Below, piece after piece: positions 1 to 9,362 of a stretch of DNA of 14,986 nucleotides. Under the pieces are notes generated by a model. The model ran no database searches. It worked only from the letters and a program-made list of their open reading frames with translations, and was not told the DNA's origin. This DNA is from Collinsella sp. Its GTDB lineage: Bacteria > Actinomycetota > Coriobacteriia > Coriobacteriales > Coriobacteriaceae. The stretch's first letter is position 1. The number at the start of each line of letters is the position of its first letter. The stretch covers positions 1 through 14,986 of the forward strand of contig JAHHSP010000019.1 of NCBI GenBank assembly GCA_020025115.1. Reading direction: 5' to 3'. The translations under genes and the position numbers were made by a program.

Positions 1-1
1 G

Positions 2-1462
2 CCCTGCGTGCGGTTCATGACGCTCTCCGAAGCCGCCCTGTTGCCCGCCGGCTCCGTCGATGCCGTCTTCGTCGCCGACGTCGATGCCGACGGCTTCCCG
101 CTTTCACATGAGGAGGGGGTGCTTTCGACCCTCGCCGCCAAGCTCGGGGCCGCACCTGTGGGGCTCGAGCCCGCCGCCCGACTGCGCGACCTGTTCGACC
201 GTGCGCTGGCGGCCGCCCGGGACCGCGCGGTCCTGGCCCGTGTGACGCACGATCGGCAGGCCAAGGACCGCTATCCCGCTTCGACGTGGACGGAGCTCAC
301 GGCCGCCGTCCGTGCGACGGGGCGCCCCGTGATCGTGGACTCGGTGGGTGAGGGCGATATCGTGGCCGATCTCGACACCGCCGCCGGCATGGGGCTTGAA
401 CGTCGGCGTGTGGCGTGCCTGCCCCCGCAAGAGCTGTCCGAAGACGCCATCCGCCACCTGGTTCTCTATCGGCGGGACCCGGACGACCCGTCCCGCCTCG
501 TCCCTCGACAGCTGTCCGCCTCCCAGATCGAGGGGTATGTGACCTGCCCTCTGTGCTGGTTCATGTCCTCGCGGGTCCGCCCGCAGTCGCTTGACGCGGG
601 GTTCGGCAATATGGAAAAGGGCAATTTCGTCCACGACGTCATGTACCGCCTGCACACCGAGCTCGCTGAGGAGGGGGTTTCCCGCGTCACGCCCGACAAT
701 CTCGAGGCATGCCTGGGGAGGCTCCGGGACGTGTTCGACCGCGTCCGCGCGGAGCACGCGCGCAACAAGACATCGAGCTCCGCCGCGCTCGTCGCGCACT
801 CGGCTCTGGAGCACGTGCAGGTGGACGAGATTCTGCCGCAGCTCGAGGCGGTGGTGCGCTACGAGGCGGGGGCGCTGGCGCCCTTCGTCCCCGTGTACCT
901 CGAGTACTCCTTTGACGGTCTGGGGGTTGAGTACGCCGGTCGTCCACTCGGCGGCCGCATCGACCGCGTGGACGTCGATGCGCAGGGCCGCGCGATGGTC
1001 ATCGACTACAAGCACCGCACGGATGTCGGCGCCTTCAAGTTGGCCGACCCCACGGTCGTCAAGCGCGATGGCACCGTCCCGGCCGATGATCCGGACTGGC
1101 TGCCCGAGCACACGCAGTCGCTCATCTACGCGCAGGCGTTGCGCCACTCTGAGCTCGCGCTCGATGCCCGCGGCGCCCTCTATTTCTCGACCAAGGGCGG
1201 CAGCCCCGCCATGCGCGGCGCCATTTCGGAGGAGTTCGTCGAGGTCGAGCCCGGGGATGGGCGCGTGCCGGGACTGCGGACGGGGTTCCCCGACGCCGAG
1301 CACGGCGGCACCATGGGCTTCGACGAGCTGCTCGACCGAGTCGAGCGGACCATCGCACGCAAACTGGACGCCCTCGAAGCGGGTGACGTCGCGGCGGCGG
1401 AGAAGCCGGGTGCGCGGTGCGCATTCAACCATGACCTTGGATTCGAGCGGAGGGACGCATAA
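2..1462 (+). CDS. addB: AddB-like subunit of AddAB helicase-nuclease, 3' part only (PD-(D/E)XK nuclease domain)
   Basis: The reading frame is already open at the window edge, so the N-terminal part lies outside. Residues here are counted from the GTG at position 8. Residues 1-45 (SVDAVFVADVDADGFPLS) match the end of the inactive helicase-like part of AddB. The RecB-type nuclease domain follows: a CPLC segment at 180-183, GNFVH with H209, GRID with D319, IDYK with D333 and K335, and QSLIY with Q370 and Y374. These are the expected metal-binding and QxxxY residues, so the nuclease looks active. It would cut one strand during processing of broken ends before RecA-dependent repair, in complex with AddA. 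The stop codon is 3 bases before addA, so the two are co-transcribed. Oddity: AddB proteins usually end with a CxxCx5C triad that binds a 4Fe-4S cluster together with an earlier cysteine. Here only C471 remains, with N474 and E480 in the other two places. A PD-(D/E)XK protein of a related UvrD-like family is the alternative. Confidence 0.82.
   Translation, partial: PCVRFMTLSEAALLPAGSVDAVFVADVDADGFPLSHEEGVLSTLAAKLGAAPVGLEPAARLRDLFDRALAAARDRAVLARVTHDRQAKDRYPASTWTELTAAVRATGRPVIVDSVGEGDIVADLDTAAGMGLERRRVACLPPQELSEDAIRHLVLYRRDPDDPSRLVPRQLSASQIEGYVTCPLCWFMSSRVRPQSLDAGFGNMEKGNFVHDVMYRLHTELAEEGVSRVTPDNLEACLGRLRDVFDRVRAEHARNKTSSSAALVAHSALEHVQVDEILPQLEAVVRYEAGALAPFVPVYLEYSFDGLGVEYAGRPLGGRIDRVDVDAQGRAMVIDYKHRTDVGAFKLADPTVVKRDGTVPADDPDWLPEHTQSLIYAQALRHSELALDARGALYFSTKGGSPAMRGAISEEFVEVEPGDGRVPGLRTGFPDAEHGGTMGFDELLDRVERTIARKLDALEAGDVAAAEKPGARCAFNHDLGFERRDA
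1449..1455 (+). promoter_or_regulatory. Ribosome binding site of addA
   Basis: GGAGGGA lies inside the last codons of addB, 10 bases before the ATG at 1466. It supports that start and translation of addA from the same transcript. Confidence 0.7.
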
Positions 1463-1465
1463 CCA

Positions 1466-4400
1466 ATGGACCTTTCCACCCTCATGCCGCAGCAGCGCGA
1501 CATCGTGACGACTCTCGACCGGCCGCTCTTCGTCTCGGCGGGCGCCGGCTCCGGCAAGACCTTTACCCTGACGCGCAGGATCTTGTGGGCGCTATCACCC
1601 GAGTCCGGCCCTTTCATCCATAACCTCGACCAGGTGCTCGCCATCACATTCACCAAGGACGCCGCCGCCGAGATTCGCGAACGCGTCCGCGGCGCTCTCA
1701 TCGAGGAGGGTATGGCCGAGGTCGCCTTGCAGGTCGATGACGCATGGATCTCGACTATTCACGGCATGTGCTCGCGCATCTTGCGCGCCCATGCGCTCGA
1801 GCTCGGCCTCGATCCCGAATTCAGCGTCCTGGACGAGTCCGTCTCCGGCCCGCTCATGGATAGGGCGGTCGATGCCGTGATCGCACGGGAGCGCGGCGGC
1901 TTGCGTGAGCTGCAGGAGTGGTATGCGCTTTCCGGCGAGCTGGATCCGAGCGGCTTCGAGGCGGGTACGAGCGTCAAACGCCTGGTGCGCACGCTGCTCG
2001 AGCGCGCAAGCGCCTCGCGTCATGGCTTCGACGACATTCATCTCATCCGCGGCGCGGTTGATTTCTCGGGCCTCATGGACGCCTATCGCCAATGTCTCGA
2101 TGCGAGCCCCAAAGCCGCCGAGACCGCTCGTCTGGCGTTGGACGCCCTCGAGGCTTATGAGGACGGTCCGCAGACGCGGGGGGACCTTGCGGCGTGCATG
2201 CTCGCCTGCGGTATGCCCCGCCCGAGCAAGGCCTTTCCCAAGGAGCAGGTGGCCCTGCTCAAGGCGGAGGCCGCCGATGCCTTCATCAATGCCTACCTGG
2301 CTCTCGGAGGCCCCGCCCTCGACGAGCTGCTCGCCCTCGCCCGCGCCGTCGGCGACGAGTACGCCGTGCTCAAGACGGAGCTCTCGGCGCTCGATAACAA
2401 CGACTTGCTCCGCCTCACCTACGAGGCGCTTCGCGACCATCCCGGCATCCGCGATGCGTACGCGGGCAAATTCGCCATGGTCATGATCGACGAGTTCCAA
2501 GACACCGATCAACAGCAGGTCGACCTCATCAACTTCCTGACGGGCGATGGCGGCCGAGCGCTGTGCACCGTGGGCGATGCCCAGCAGTCGATCTACCGTT
2601 TCCGCGGTGCCGAAGTCGAAGTGTTCCGACGTGCGCAGCGCCGCATCGAGCAGGGGTCCGCCGCGGGTTCCGAGGGGTCCGTGGTCAAGCTCGTCAAGAA
2701 CTTCCGCAGCCACGCCGAGGTGCTCGGGTACGTCGCCCGCATCTTCGATGACGAGCAGGGCGGCATCATGCCCGATTTCCTCAACCTGCTCCCGCACGAC
2801 GGGCGCGCCGACGGCCTGCAGGTGGCGGGCGCCTCGCGTCGTCAGGCCGTGCTCGTCGCGGGCGGCACAACCGAGGAGCGCACGGCCGCCAAGGCCGAGG
2901 CCATCGCCAGGCGGTTCCGGGCCCTTGCCGATGCCGGCCAGTCCGTGGGCGGCATGGTCCTGCTGCTGGGGGGCATGACCCGCGCGGGCGTCTACGCGGA
3001 CGCCATTCGCTCACAGGGTCTCGACTGCGTGATCAGCGGCGGTTCGGTGTTCGCCTCCACGGAGGAGGCCAAGACCGTCCGCGCACTCGTGCACACGCTC
3101 GGAAACCTGGCCGATACCGCCCAGGGCCTCGCCCCCGTGCTCGCCTCTCCATTGTTTGCCCTGGGTGTCCAGGAATTCCTGGCGCTGGCGACGGCATGGG
3201 ATGCGCAGACCGGCGAGACCCGTCGTCGCAACATCGAACTCGGCATTCTGTCCGATGACGATGCTCCGGGCTTCGGCGACCTCCCGCTGCTCGCCCGCGC
3301 CCGCGCGGTGCTGCGCCGCGCCCTCTCTCGCTTGGGGAGGGATCCTCTCGCATCGATCGTGCGCGATGTGGTCAACGAGTCCGGTTGGATGGTCCGCCTC
3401 GCCGAGCGCGGGGCGGAGGGCCGCGCGCAGGCGGCGAATGTCCTCAAGGCGATCGACGCGGTCGCCGAGGCGGAGGCCGAATGGGGGAACGCGCCGCGTC
3501 AGGTGGCGCTCGCCTACGACCGGTTCCTGACGGGCAAGCAGGCGCCGGGAGCCCTCAACGAGGAGGGTGGCAACGCGGTCCGCATCATGACGGTGCACGC
3601 GTCCAAGGGTCTCGAATTTCCCGTGGTCGCCGTGTCCGAGTGCTTCGCCATCCGCCCCAATTCAGCGCGCATGCAATCCGTGCGTCGCGACGACGGCGCG
3701 CTCGACCTCGTCGCGCTGCCGGGCCGTTTCCCGAGCTGCCGCGATTCGCTCGGGACGCTGATAGAGGGTGCCCAGGTTGAGAAGCAGTTCAAGAAGTACC
3801 TGAGCGGTTCGGGCGCCGCAGGCCCCTGGCTCGATGCGAGCCTGGTCGATGACGTGTGCGCGACCGGGTCGGCCGCCGAGGCGTGGCTGTCCATGCGCGA
3901 CGAGGAGGATCGCCTGGCGCTTGAGGAGCGCGCCCGCCTCCTGTACGTCGCGATGACGCGCGCCCGCGAGGTCTGCCTGCTTGCGATGGATGCACCCGTC
4001 GGCCGTGGCAGGGAATCGTCTCTCACGCTCAGGCCCGAGCTCGACCTCACGCCCGCCGTGCTCGAGCGCATCCTGCCCGATGCCGGTGCCTCCCTCGCGT
4101 GCGATCGCCTCGTGTTCGAAAACGCCCAAGCGGGCGATTTCGAGTTGATCGCGCTCAGGGACTTCTCGTATGGCGGCGCCGCATATGAGGCGCGTGTCGA
4201 GCCGGTCGATGCGGGGGAGCCGGTCGTGGACGCCCCGGAACCCGAGCCGATGGATTCGTTCACGCTCGTGGAGCCCGCGGGCGTGCGCATGCGCGTCGTG
4301 CCCGCCGAGCGAGGCCCGCGCGATTCCTACAGCTACTCGTCGGTCTCGGCGGAGCTGCACGAGGAGGCCGAGGACCATCCCGAACTGGCGGGGTCCGCCC

Positions 4401-5014
4401 GCGCGGAAGCGGCGGATGAGGCCGCGGTATCGGATGGAGGCGAGGTGCCGTTCGAGGAGCTCGATGGGCGGATCGCCCTGCCGCGCGAGGGAGACCCGAC
4501 GGCGCTCGGCAGCGCCTTCCACGCCGCATGCCAGTGGCTGGTCGAGTTCGACCGTGCCGATCTGCCCGCCGAGCGAGCCGACGCCCTGTGCCGCTTTTGG
4601 GGCTGCACGGCCGCGCAGCGTGAGCGTTTCGACGAGGCGATGGGGCGCTGGCTCGGCAGCGAAGCGCGCGCCGAGGCCCTTGCCTGGCCGTGTCGCCGTG
4701 CCGAGGTGCCGTTCTACTCCCTCGGCATGGACGGGCTCGCGGAACGCTTCGGGTCTTACGCCGAGGGCGCCATCGACCTGCTGTGCACCGACCCCGCCCG
4801 TCCCGGTCGCGCCCTGTTGATCGACTACAAGACCGGTGGGAGCCCGCTCGAAACGCCCGAGCAGCTGCAGGACAAGCACTCCCTGCAAGCGAGCGTCTAC
4901 GCTGACGTCTTGCACAAGGCCGGGTACGAGCAGGTGACGCTCAAGTTCGTGCGCGTCGAGGTTCCCGATCCCGTCGATCCCACGCAGCCCCAGGTCGTCA
5001 CGTACGAGCTATAG
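1466..5014 (+). CDS. addA: AddA, UvrD/Rep-type helicase with C-terminal RecB-family nuclease
   Basis: A complete 1182-residue protein, the usual size for AddA. It is the ATP-driven 3'-5' helicase and nuclease subunit that unwinds and trims double-strand-break ends with AddB. Superfamily 1 motifs appear in order: Walker A AGAGSGKT at 25-32, motif Ia AITFTKDAAAEI near 59-70, STIHG near 96-100, Walker B IDEFQDTD at 341-348, motif III VGDAQQSIYRFRGA at 369-382, motif V TVHASKGLEF at 709-718 and motif VI LYVAMTRARE at 826-835. A long acidic, proline-containing linker (roughly 890-1000) leads to the nuclease domain: GSAFH with H1019, D1104, IDYK with D1120 and K1122, and QASVY with Q1141 and Y1145. 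Helicase and nuclease both look intact. It starts 3 bases after addB with a good ribosome site. I see no SOS-type operator inside the unit; the true promoter lies upstream of the window. Confidence 0.94.
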   Translation: MDLSTLMPQQRDIVTTLDRPLFVSAGAGSGKTFTLTRRILWALSPESGPFIHNLDQVLAITFTKDAAAEIRERVRGALIEEGMAEVALQVDDAWISTIHGMCSRILRAHALELGLDPEFSVLDESVSGPLMDRAVDAVIARERGGLRELQEWYALSGELDPSGFEAGTSVKRLVRTLLERASASRHGFDDIHLIRGAVDFSGLMDAYRQCLDASPKAAETARLALDALEAYEDGPQTRGDLAACMLACGMPRPSKAFPKEQVALLKAEAADAFINAYLALGGPALDELLALARAVGDEYAVLKTELSALDNNDLLRLTYEALRDHPGIRDAYAGKFAMVMIDEFQDTDQQQVDLINFLTGDGGRALCTVGDAQQSIYRFRGAEVEVFRRAQRRIEQGSAAGSEGSVVKLVKNFRSHAEVLGYVARIFDDEQGGIMPDFLNLLPHDGRADGLQVAGASRRQAVLVAGGTTEERTAAKAEAIARRFRALADAGQSVGGMVLLLGGMTRAGVYADAIRSQGLDCVISGGSVFASTEEAKTVRALVHTLGNLADTAQGLAPVLASPLFALGVQEFLALATAWDAQTGETRRRNIELGILSDDDAPGFGDLPLLARARAVLRRALSRLGRDPLASIVRDVVNESGWMVRLAERGAEGRAQAANVLKAIDAVAEAEAEWGNAPRQVALAYDRFLTGKQAPGALNEEGGNAVRIMTVHASKGLEFPVVAVSECFAIRPNSARMQSVRRDDGALDLVALPGRFPSCRDSLGTLIEGAQVEKQFKKYLSGSGAAGPWLDASLVDDVCATGSAAEAWLSMRDEEDRLALEERARLLYVAMTRAREVCLLAMDAPVGRGRESSLTLRPELDLTPAVLERILPDAGASLACDRLVFENAQAGDFELIALRDFSYGGAAYEARVEPVDAGEPVVDAPEPEPMDSFTLVEPAGVRMRVVPAERGPRDSYSYSSVSAELHEEAEDHPELAGSARAEAADEAAVSDGGEVPFEELDGRIALPREGDPTALGSAFHAACQWLVEFDRADLPAERADALCRFWGCTAAQRERFDEAMGRWLGSEARAEALAWPCRRAEVPFYSLGMDGLAERFGSYAEGAIDLLCTDPARPGRALLIDYKTGGSPLETPEQLQDKHSLQASVYADVLHKAGYEQVTLKFVRVEVPDPVDPTQPQVVTYEL

Positions 5015-5247
5015 CGCGTACCCAGGGATCCACCCGTTGTCTGCGTGCGCGGCCCCGCCCCTGGAGATTTCCCCGTGGGGCGTTTCCGAGGTGAAGCCCA
5101 GCCGCGCCCAAGGGGATGATGCGCATGGATCGAGGGGACAAGTTGAGGGCTCGCGCAACCGAACACACTGTGTGCCTTCCACGAGCCCGGGGCGCACATG
5201 CGTTCTGTCCGCGCGCTCGGTTAGAATCGATAGCGTTCGAAAGGACC

Positions 5248-5315
5248 CCGTCCCGACGCCCATCCTGAACCTCAATTTAGGGACTGTCCCTAAATTGAGG
5301 TTTGGGTCGGGACGG
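5248..5315. repeat. Nested perfect palindrome (REP/MITE-like element) upstream of dnaE
   Basis: The inner arms AACCTCAATTTAGGGAC (5268-5284) and GTCCCTAAATTGAGGTT (5286-5302) are perfect 17-base reverse complements around one central T. Outer arms CCGTCCCGAC (5248-5257) and GTCGGGACGG (5306-5315) are a further perfect 10-base pair. The unpaired stretch between inner and outer arms is 10 bases on the left and 3 on the right. The core GGGACTGTCCC resembles small palindromic repeats mobilised by REP-associated tyrosine transposases (from memory, not searched). No U-run follows it, so it is a poor terminator. It lies about 40 bases before the dnaE start and could affect its leader or promoter. 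Confidence 0.75.
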
Positions 5316-5342
5316 ATTTGCGTATTCTTAGCACATCACATT

Positions 5343-5346
5343 GGAG
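5343..5346 (+). promoter_or_regulatory. Ribosome binding site deciding the dnaE start
   Basis: GGAG lies 9 bases before the ATG at 5356. An in-frame TTG at 5341 overlaps this site, so it is unlikely to be the start. The protein therefore begins MAFVHLHNHT, as usual for DnaE. Confidence 0.7.
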
Positions 5347-5355
5347 ATCCAGCAC

Positions 5356-8300
5356 ATGGCGTTCGTTCATCTGCACAACCACACCGTCTATTCCATGCTG
5401 GACGGCGCGACGCGCATCAAGGACATGGTGTCGCGCGCCGTCGAGCTGGGCATGCCCGCCGTCGCCATCACCGATCATGGCTACATGTACGGCGTTCCCG
5501 AGCTCGGCCTCGCCTGCGACGCCGTAAACCACAGCACGCCCGAGTACAAGGTTTGGAGCCACGACAAGTCCTTCTTGGAGAAGGGCCGCCGCGACGAGCT
5601 CGAGTGCCCCGATCGAGAGTCCGACCCGCGCGGCTACGAGCAGCACATGAAGGACCTCGCGATGTGGGATGAGAGGGGCAGCATCGACGAGCTCAAGCCG
5701 CCGCTGGTCATCAAGCCCATCTTCGGGTGCGAGGTATATTTCACGCCCGATGAGACCCTCGCGCGCGACCGCAAGCCCGAGCTCTACCACATGGTCCTCT
5801 TCGCTCAGAACGAGAAGGGCTACGTCAACCTCATGCAGACGGTCTCCGAGGCCGCCGTGCAGGGCTTTTACTACAAGCCGCGTGTGACGTTGGACAACCT
5901 GCGCCGCCATCGCGAGGGCCTCATCGCCAGCTCCGCGTGCATCGCCGGCATCATCCCCAAATGCATCGACCGAGGCGAGATGGCAACCGCCATCGAGTGG
6001 GCGGAGACCTTCCGCGACACGTTCGAGCCGGGCAACTTCTACATCGAGATTCAAGAACACGGGATCACGACCGATTCCGGCATCACCGATGAGGAGCTCT
6101 CCAAGACCCTCATCCAAATCGCCGAGCAGGTGGGCGTCAAGGTCATCGCCACCAACGACTTCCACTATCTCACGCGCGAGGACGCCCCGGTCCAGGACGT
6201 CATCATGTGCATCGGCACGAACTCGAAGATCGATGACCCGAACCGCATCCGCATGGAGGGCTCGGAGTTCTACATGAAGACCGAGGAGGAGATGCGGGCC
6301 CTGTTCCCGTATTGCCCCGAGGCCTGCGACAACACCCTCGAGATCGCCGAGAAGTGCAACGTCGAGCTCGACTGGGACAGCATTATCCTGCCGAATTACC
6401 CCCTGCTCGACCCGGGCGAGACACACGAGAGCCAGTTCCGTCGCGAGTGCGAGGAGGGCCTCGCCAAGCGTTACGGCGATGATTGGGACGGCAAGGAGAT
6501 TTGCGGCGTCGACATCCGCGAACGTTTCGAGTTCGAGTACAAGGTCATCTGCGACAAGGGCTTCGCCGCGTACTTCCTCATCGTCGCCGAGTACGTTCGC
6601 TGGGCCAAGCAAAACGGCATCGGCGTCGGCCCGGGCCGCGGATCGGCCGCCGGCGCCCTGGTCGCCTACGCCATGGACATCACCACCTTCGACCCGCTGT
6701 CGAACGGCCTCATGTTCGAGAGGTTCCTCTCTCCCGAGCGCACCGAGATGCCCGATATCGATATGGACTTCGACGATGAGCGGCGCCTCGAGGTCATCGA
6801 GCATGTTCGACAGCTCTATGGCCCCGAGAAGGTCACCCACGTCATCACCTACTCCACCATCAAGGCCAAGCAGGCCATCAACGACGCCGCCCGTGTGTTG
6901 GACTATCCCGTTTACATGGGTCAGCGCCTGTCCAAGATGGTCTCCGCCGATCCGGGCGTGAAGCTCAAGCAGGTGCTCGAGAAGCAGCCGGGCAAGGAGG
7001 ACCTGTACAATCCGGATTTCGTCGAGGCGTACCAAAAGGACGAGGACGCCCGCCGCATCATCGACACGGCGCTGTCCATCGAGGGCCTCACGCGCGGCGA
7101 GGGCGTGCACGCCTGCGCCGTCCTGATCTGCCGTGATGCGGTCAACGAGCACGTACCCACCAAGCTCGATACCAAGGGCGGTGTCGAGATCACCCAGTAC
7201 GAGGGCCATACGGTCGCCGACATGGGCCTGCTCAAGATGGACTTCCTGGGCTTGCGCACCCTCACGGTCATCTCCAAGGCCAAGGCCAACATCAAGAAGA
7301 GCTTCGGCATCGATATCGATGTCGATTCCATTCCCTTCGACGACCCCAAGATCTTCGAGCTCATGAGCTCGGGCCGTACCGCCGGCGTGTTCCAAGTCGA
7401 GTCCGCCGGCATGACGGCCACGATCAAGAACATGAAGCCCACCGAGTACAAACACGTCGTCGCTCTGATCGCCCTGTATCGTCCCGGCCCCCTGGGTGCC
7501 GGCATGGTCACGAGCTACATCAACCGTATGAACGGCAAGGAACCCGCGGTCTCCTACGACCCGCGCCTCGACGGCATCCTGGGCGAGACCTACGGCACCA
7601 TGGTCTACCAGGAGCAGGTCATGCTCATTTCGGTCGAGATGTGCGGCTTCTCCAAGGGCGAGTCGGATTCGCGCATCCGCAAGCCCGTGGCCAAGAAGAA
7701 GATCAAGATGCTCACCGACCAGGTATTCAAGTGGTCGGACGGTGAGGATGAGACGATTTATGACCACTGGATGAACGGTGCGGAGAAGAACGGTTACAAG
7801 CGTTCGGTCGCCCAGAAGATCTGGGATGACGTCCTCGAGTTCGCGTCCTACGCGTTCAACAAGTCCCACTCCGCCGGTTACGCGATCCTGGTCATGCAGA
7901 CCGCCTGGCTCAAGGCCCATTACCCCAACGAGTACATGGCGGCCGTGCTCACCTCCTACACGGGCAAGACCGACAAGATCGTGCATTACGTCTCCGCCTG
8001 CCGCCACGACGGCATCGCCGTCCTGCCCCCGGATATCAACGAGTCCGGCACCGAGTTCACGGCGACTCCGGAGGGCGTGCGCTTCGGCCTGGCCGGTATT
8101 CGCGGCGTGGGCGAGGGCGTGACTCAGGCGATCATCGAAGAGCGCGAGAAGGGCGGCCCCTTCAAGAACCTGCACGACTTCGTCGAGCGCGTGGATTCGA
8201 GCCAGGCCAACCGTCGCGTCATCGAGGCGCTCATCAAGGGCGGCGCCTTCGACTCGACGGGCTATCCGCGCCGTCAGCTCATGCACTTCGTCGATCGTGA

Positions 8301-9159
8301 CAACCCCGAGAACATCATCGATGCCGCGGTGAAGCGCCAGAAGGACCGCGCCGCCGGGCAGACGTCGCTCTTCGACGTGTTCGGCGATGTCGAGGGCTCC
8401 GGTTTCGAGGTCATCGTTCCCGAGCCCGACGGGCAGGAATGGGACCGACATATGAAGCTCTCCTTCGAGAAGGAGGTGCTGGGCATTTACGTTTCCGACC
8501 ATCCCCTGCGCCCGTATGAGTACGCGCTCGCCAAGGCGCGTGAGTTCACGCTGTCCCAGATCGATACGGGCTTCGAGACCATGGGCCCCACCGGCAACGC
8601 GGTGAACCAGGAGATTCCCGAGGGCAAGCCCTATTGGTGGGCCGGCATGGTCTCGGGCGTCAGCAAGCGAGTCACCAAGAACGGAGACCCCATGGCCATC
8701 GTGCAGCTCGAGGACATGGAGGGCGAGGCGACGGTCGTCGTGTTCCCCAAGACGTACAAGCAGTGCGAGGGCTATCTGTACGGGGAGGTCGACCCCGAGA
8801 CGGGCGCGCAGCTCTCTGATGCCTTCATTCGCGTCAAGGGCAAGCTCGAGCGCTCCGATCGCGGCGACCAGATCATCGCTCAGGAGATCGAGCCGCTTGC
8901 GCTGAATGAGGAGAGCAACCGCCCCAAGGTCTTCGAGATCATGGTACCGAACTCTCGCTTCTCACAGTCCAACATGGCGCGCCTGGCGACGGTCCTGAAC
9001 ACCAACCCCGGCGGCGACCGCGTGGAGCTGTTCATCGAACAGGAGGACGGCCAGACCATGCGCGCCGAGATTCCCACGCGCGTCAACGCCCGTTCGATTC
9101 CCCTGATCGCCGAGGTCAAGGGCATCGTGGGCAATAAGGGTCGCGTGACGGTGATCTAG
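5356..9159 (+). CDS. dnaE: DNA polymerase III subunit alpha (DnaE), PHP-containing replicative polymerase
   Basis: A complete 1267-residue catalytic subunit of the chromosomal replicase. The N-terminal PHP domain keeps all nine expected metal-ligand residues: H5, H7, D40, H41, E126, H145, C195, D268 and H270. This domain may therefore be an active proofreading 3'-5' exonuclease, as shown for DnaE of other actinobacteria. The polymerase active site is PDIDMDF (D467, D469, D471) plus D629 in MDFLGLRTL. A helix-hairpin-helix segment GIRGVGEGV lies near 914-922. QTSLF at 1002-1006 fits the beta-clamp binding motif. An OB-fold follows at about 1090-1140, then a C-terminal domain. It is DnaE1-type rather than PolC, since no DnaQ-like exonuclease is inserted. 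The start is the ATG after GGAG. It appears to stand alone, with an unusual palindrome in front and no obvious terminator behind. Confidence 0.98.
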   Translation: MAFVHLHNHTVYSMLDGATRIKDMVSRAVELGMPAVAITDHGYMYGVPELGLACDAVNHSTPEYKVWSHDKSFLEKGRRDELECPDRESDPRGYEQHMKDLAMWDERGSIDELKPPLVIKPIFGCEVYFTPDETLARDRKPELYHMVLFAQNEKGYVNLMQTVSEAAVQGFYYKPRVTLDNLRRHREGLIASSACIAGIIPKCIDRGEMATAIEWAETFRDTFEPGNFYIEIQEHGITTDSGITDEELSKTLIQIAEQVGVKVIATNDFHYLTREDAPVQDVIMCIGTNSKIDDPNRIRMEGSEFYMKTEEEMRALFPYCPEACDNTLEIAEKCNVELDWDSIILPNYPLLDPGETHESQFRRECEEGLAKRYGDDWDGKEICGVDIRERFEFEYKVICDKGFAAYFLIVAEYVRWAKQNGIGVGPGRGSAAGALVAYAMDITTFDPLSNGLMFERFLSPERTEMPDIDMDFDDERRLEVIEHVRQLYGPEKVTHVITYSTIKAKQAINDAARVLDYPVYMGQRLSKMVSADPGVKLKQVLEKQPGKEDLYNPDFVEAYQKDEDARRIIDTALSIEGLTRGEGVHACAVLICRDAVNEHVPTKLDTKGGVEITQYEGHTVADMGLLKMDFLGLRTLTVISKAKANIKKSFGIDIDVDSIPFDDPKIFELMSSGRTAGVFQVESAGMTATIKNMKPTEYKHVVALIALYRPGPLGAGMVTSYINRMNGKEPAVSYDPRLDGILGETYGTMVYQEQVMLISVEMCGFSKGESDSRIRKPVAKKKIKMLTDQVFKWSDGEDETIYDHWMNGAEKNGYKRSVAQKIWDDVLEFASYAFNKSHSAGYAILVMQTAWLKAHYPNEYMAAVLTSYTGKTDKIVHYVSACRHDGIAVLPPDINESGTEFTATPEGVRFGLAGIRGVGEGVTQAIIEEREKGGPFKNLHDFVERVDSSQANRRVIEALIKGGAFDSTGYPRRQLMHFVDRDNPENIIDAAVKRQKDRAAGQTSLFDVFGDVEGSGFEVIVPEPDGQEWDRHMKLSFEKEVLGIYVSDHPLRPYEYALAKAREFTLSQIDTGFETMGPTGNAVNQEIPEGKPYWWAGMVSGVSKRVTKNGDPMAIVQLEDMEGEATVVVFPKTYKQCEGYLYGEVDPETGAQLSDAFIRVKGKLERSDRGDQIIAQEIEPLALNEESNRPKVFEIMVPNSRFSQSNMARLATVLNTNPGGDRVELFIEQEDGQTMRAEIPTRVNARSIPLIAEVKGIVGNKGRVTVI

Positions 9160-9362
9160 TCGTTATGCCCGTTCAACTTTTCTGATCCTACATCTCTGTT
9201 TCCAGCTTCGGACCCAAATTAATACCATCGGAAATTGTTTGCACCGTTCACCGAATCATTGACGGCTCTTGATGTCGCTTAAATGGATATGGGTATACGC
9301 TTATTGACAAATAAAGAGGTTAAGGAATTTCCCAAGATGTTATCGAGAAAGGGAGGGCGAGC

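Larger units (their letters stand above)
5015..5355. other. Intergenic region between addA and dnaE
   Basis: 341 bases without a convincing gene. The first part is GC-rich and has only weak stem-loops, such as CCCCGTGGGG at 5071-5080, and no clear rho-independent terminator for addA. An 11-base inverted repeat CACACTGTGTG lies at 5164-5174. A TAGAAT hexamer at 5222-5227 could be a -10 box, but no good -35 box sits at the right distance. A large nested palindrome fills 5248-5315 and is listed separately. After it, TATTCT at 5323-5328 is another possible -10 box close to dnaE. Confidence 0.6.

Noticed and set aside
104..4915. Long minus-strand frames opposite addB and addA (104-1432, 1595-2797, 3662-4915)
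   Set aside because: Same antisense effect of high GC. No recognisable domains, while the plus strand carries clear helicase and nuclease motifs.
5071..5081. CCCCGTGGGG as a terminator for addA
   Set aside because: Four-base arms around a two-base loop cannot form a stable hairpin, and no T-run follows.
5290..8502. A 1070-codon open frame on the minus strand opposite dnaE
   Set aside because: It mirrors dnaE and is explained by GC-rich codon bias. It is compositionally biased (rich in L, V, D, G, H), shows no domain, and lies across a conserved essential gene.
9304..9332. TTGACA at 9304-9309 as a -35 box for the secreted-protein gene
   Set aside because: At 16-18 bases downstream there is only AATTTC or ATTTCC, not a -10 box. 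The hexamer may be chance in an A+T-rich stretch.
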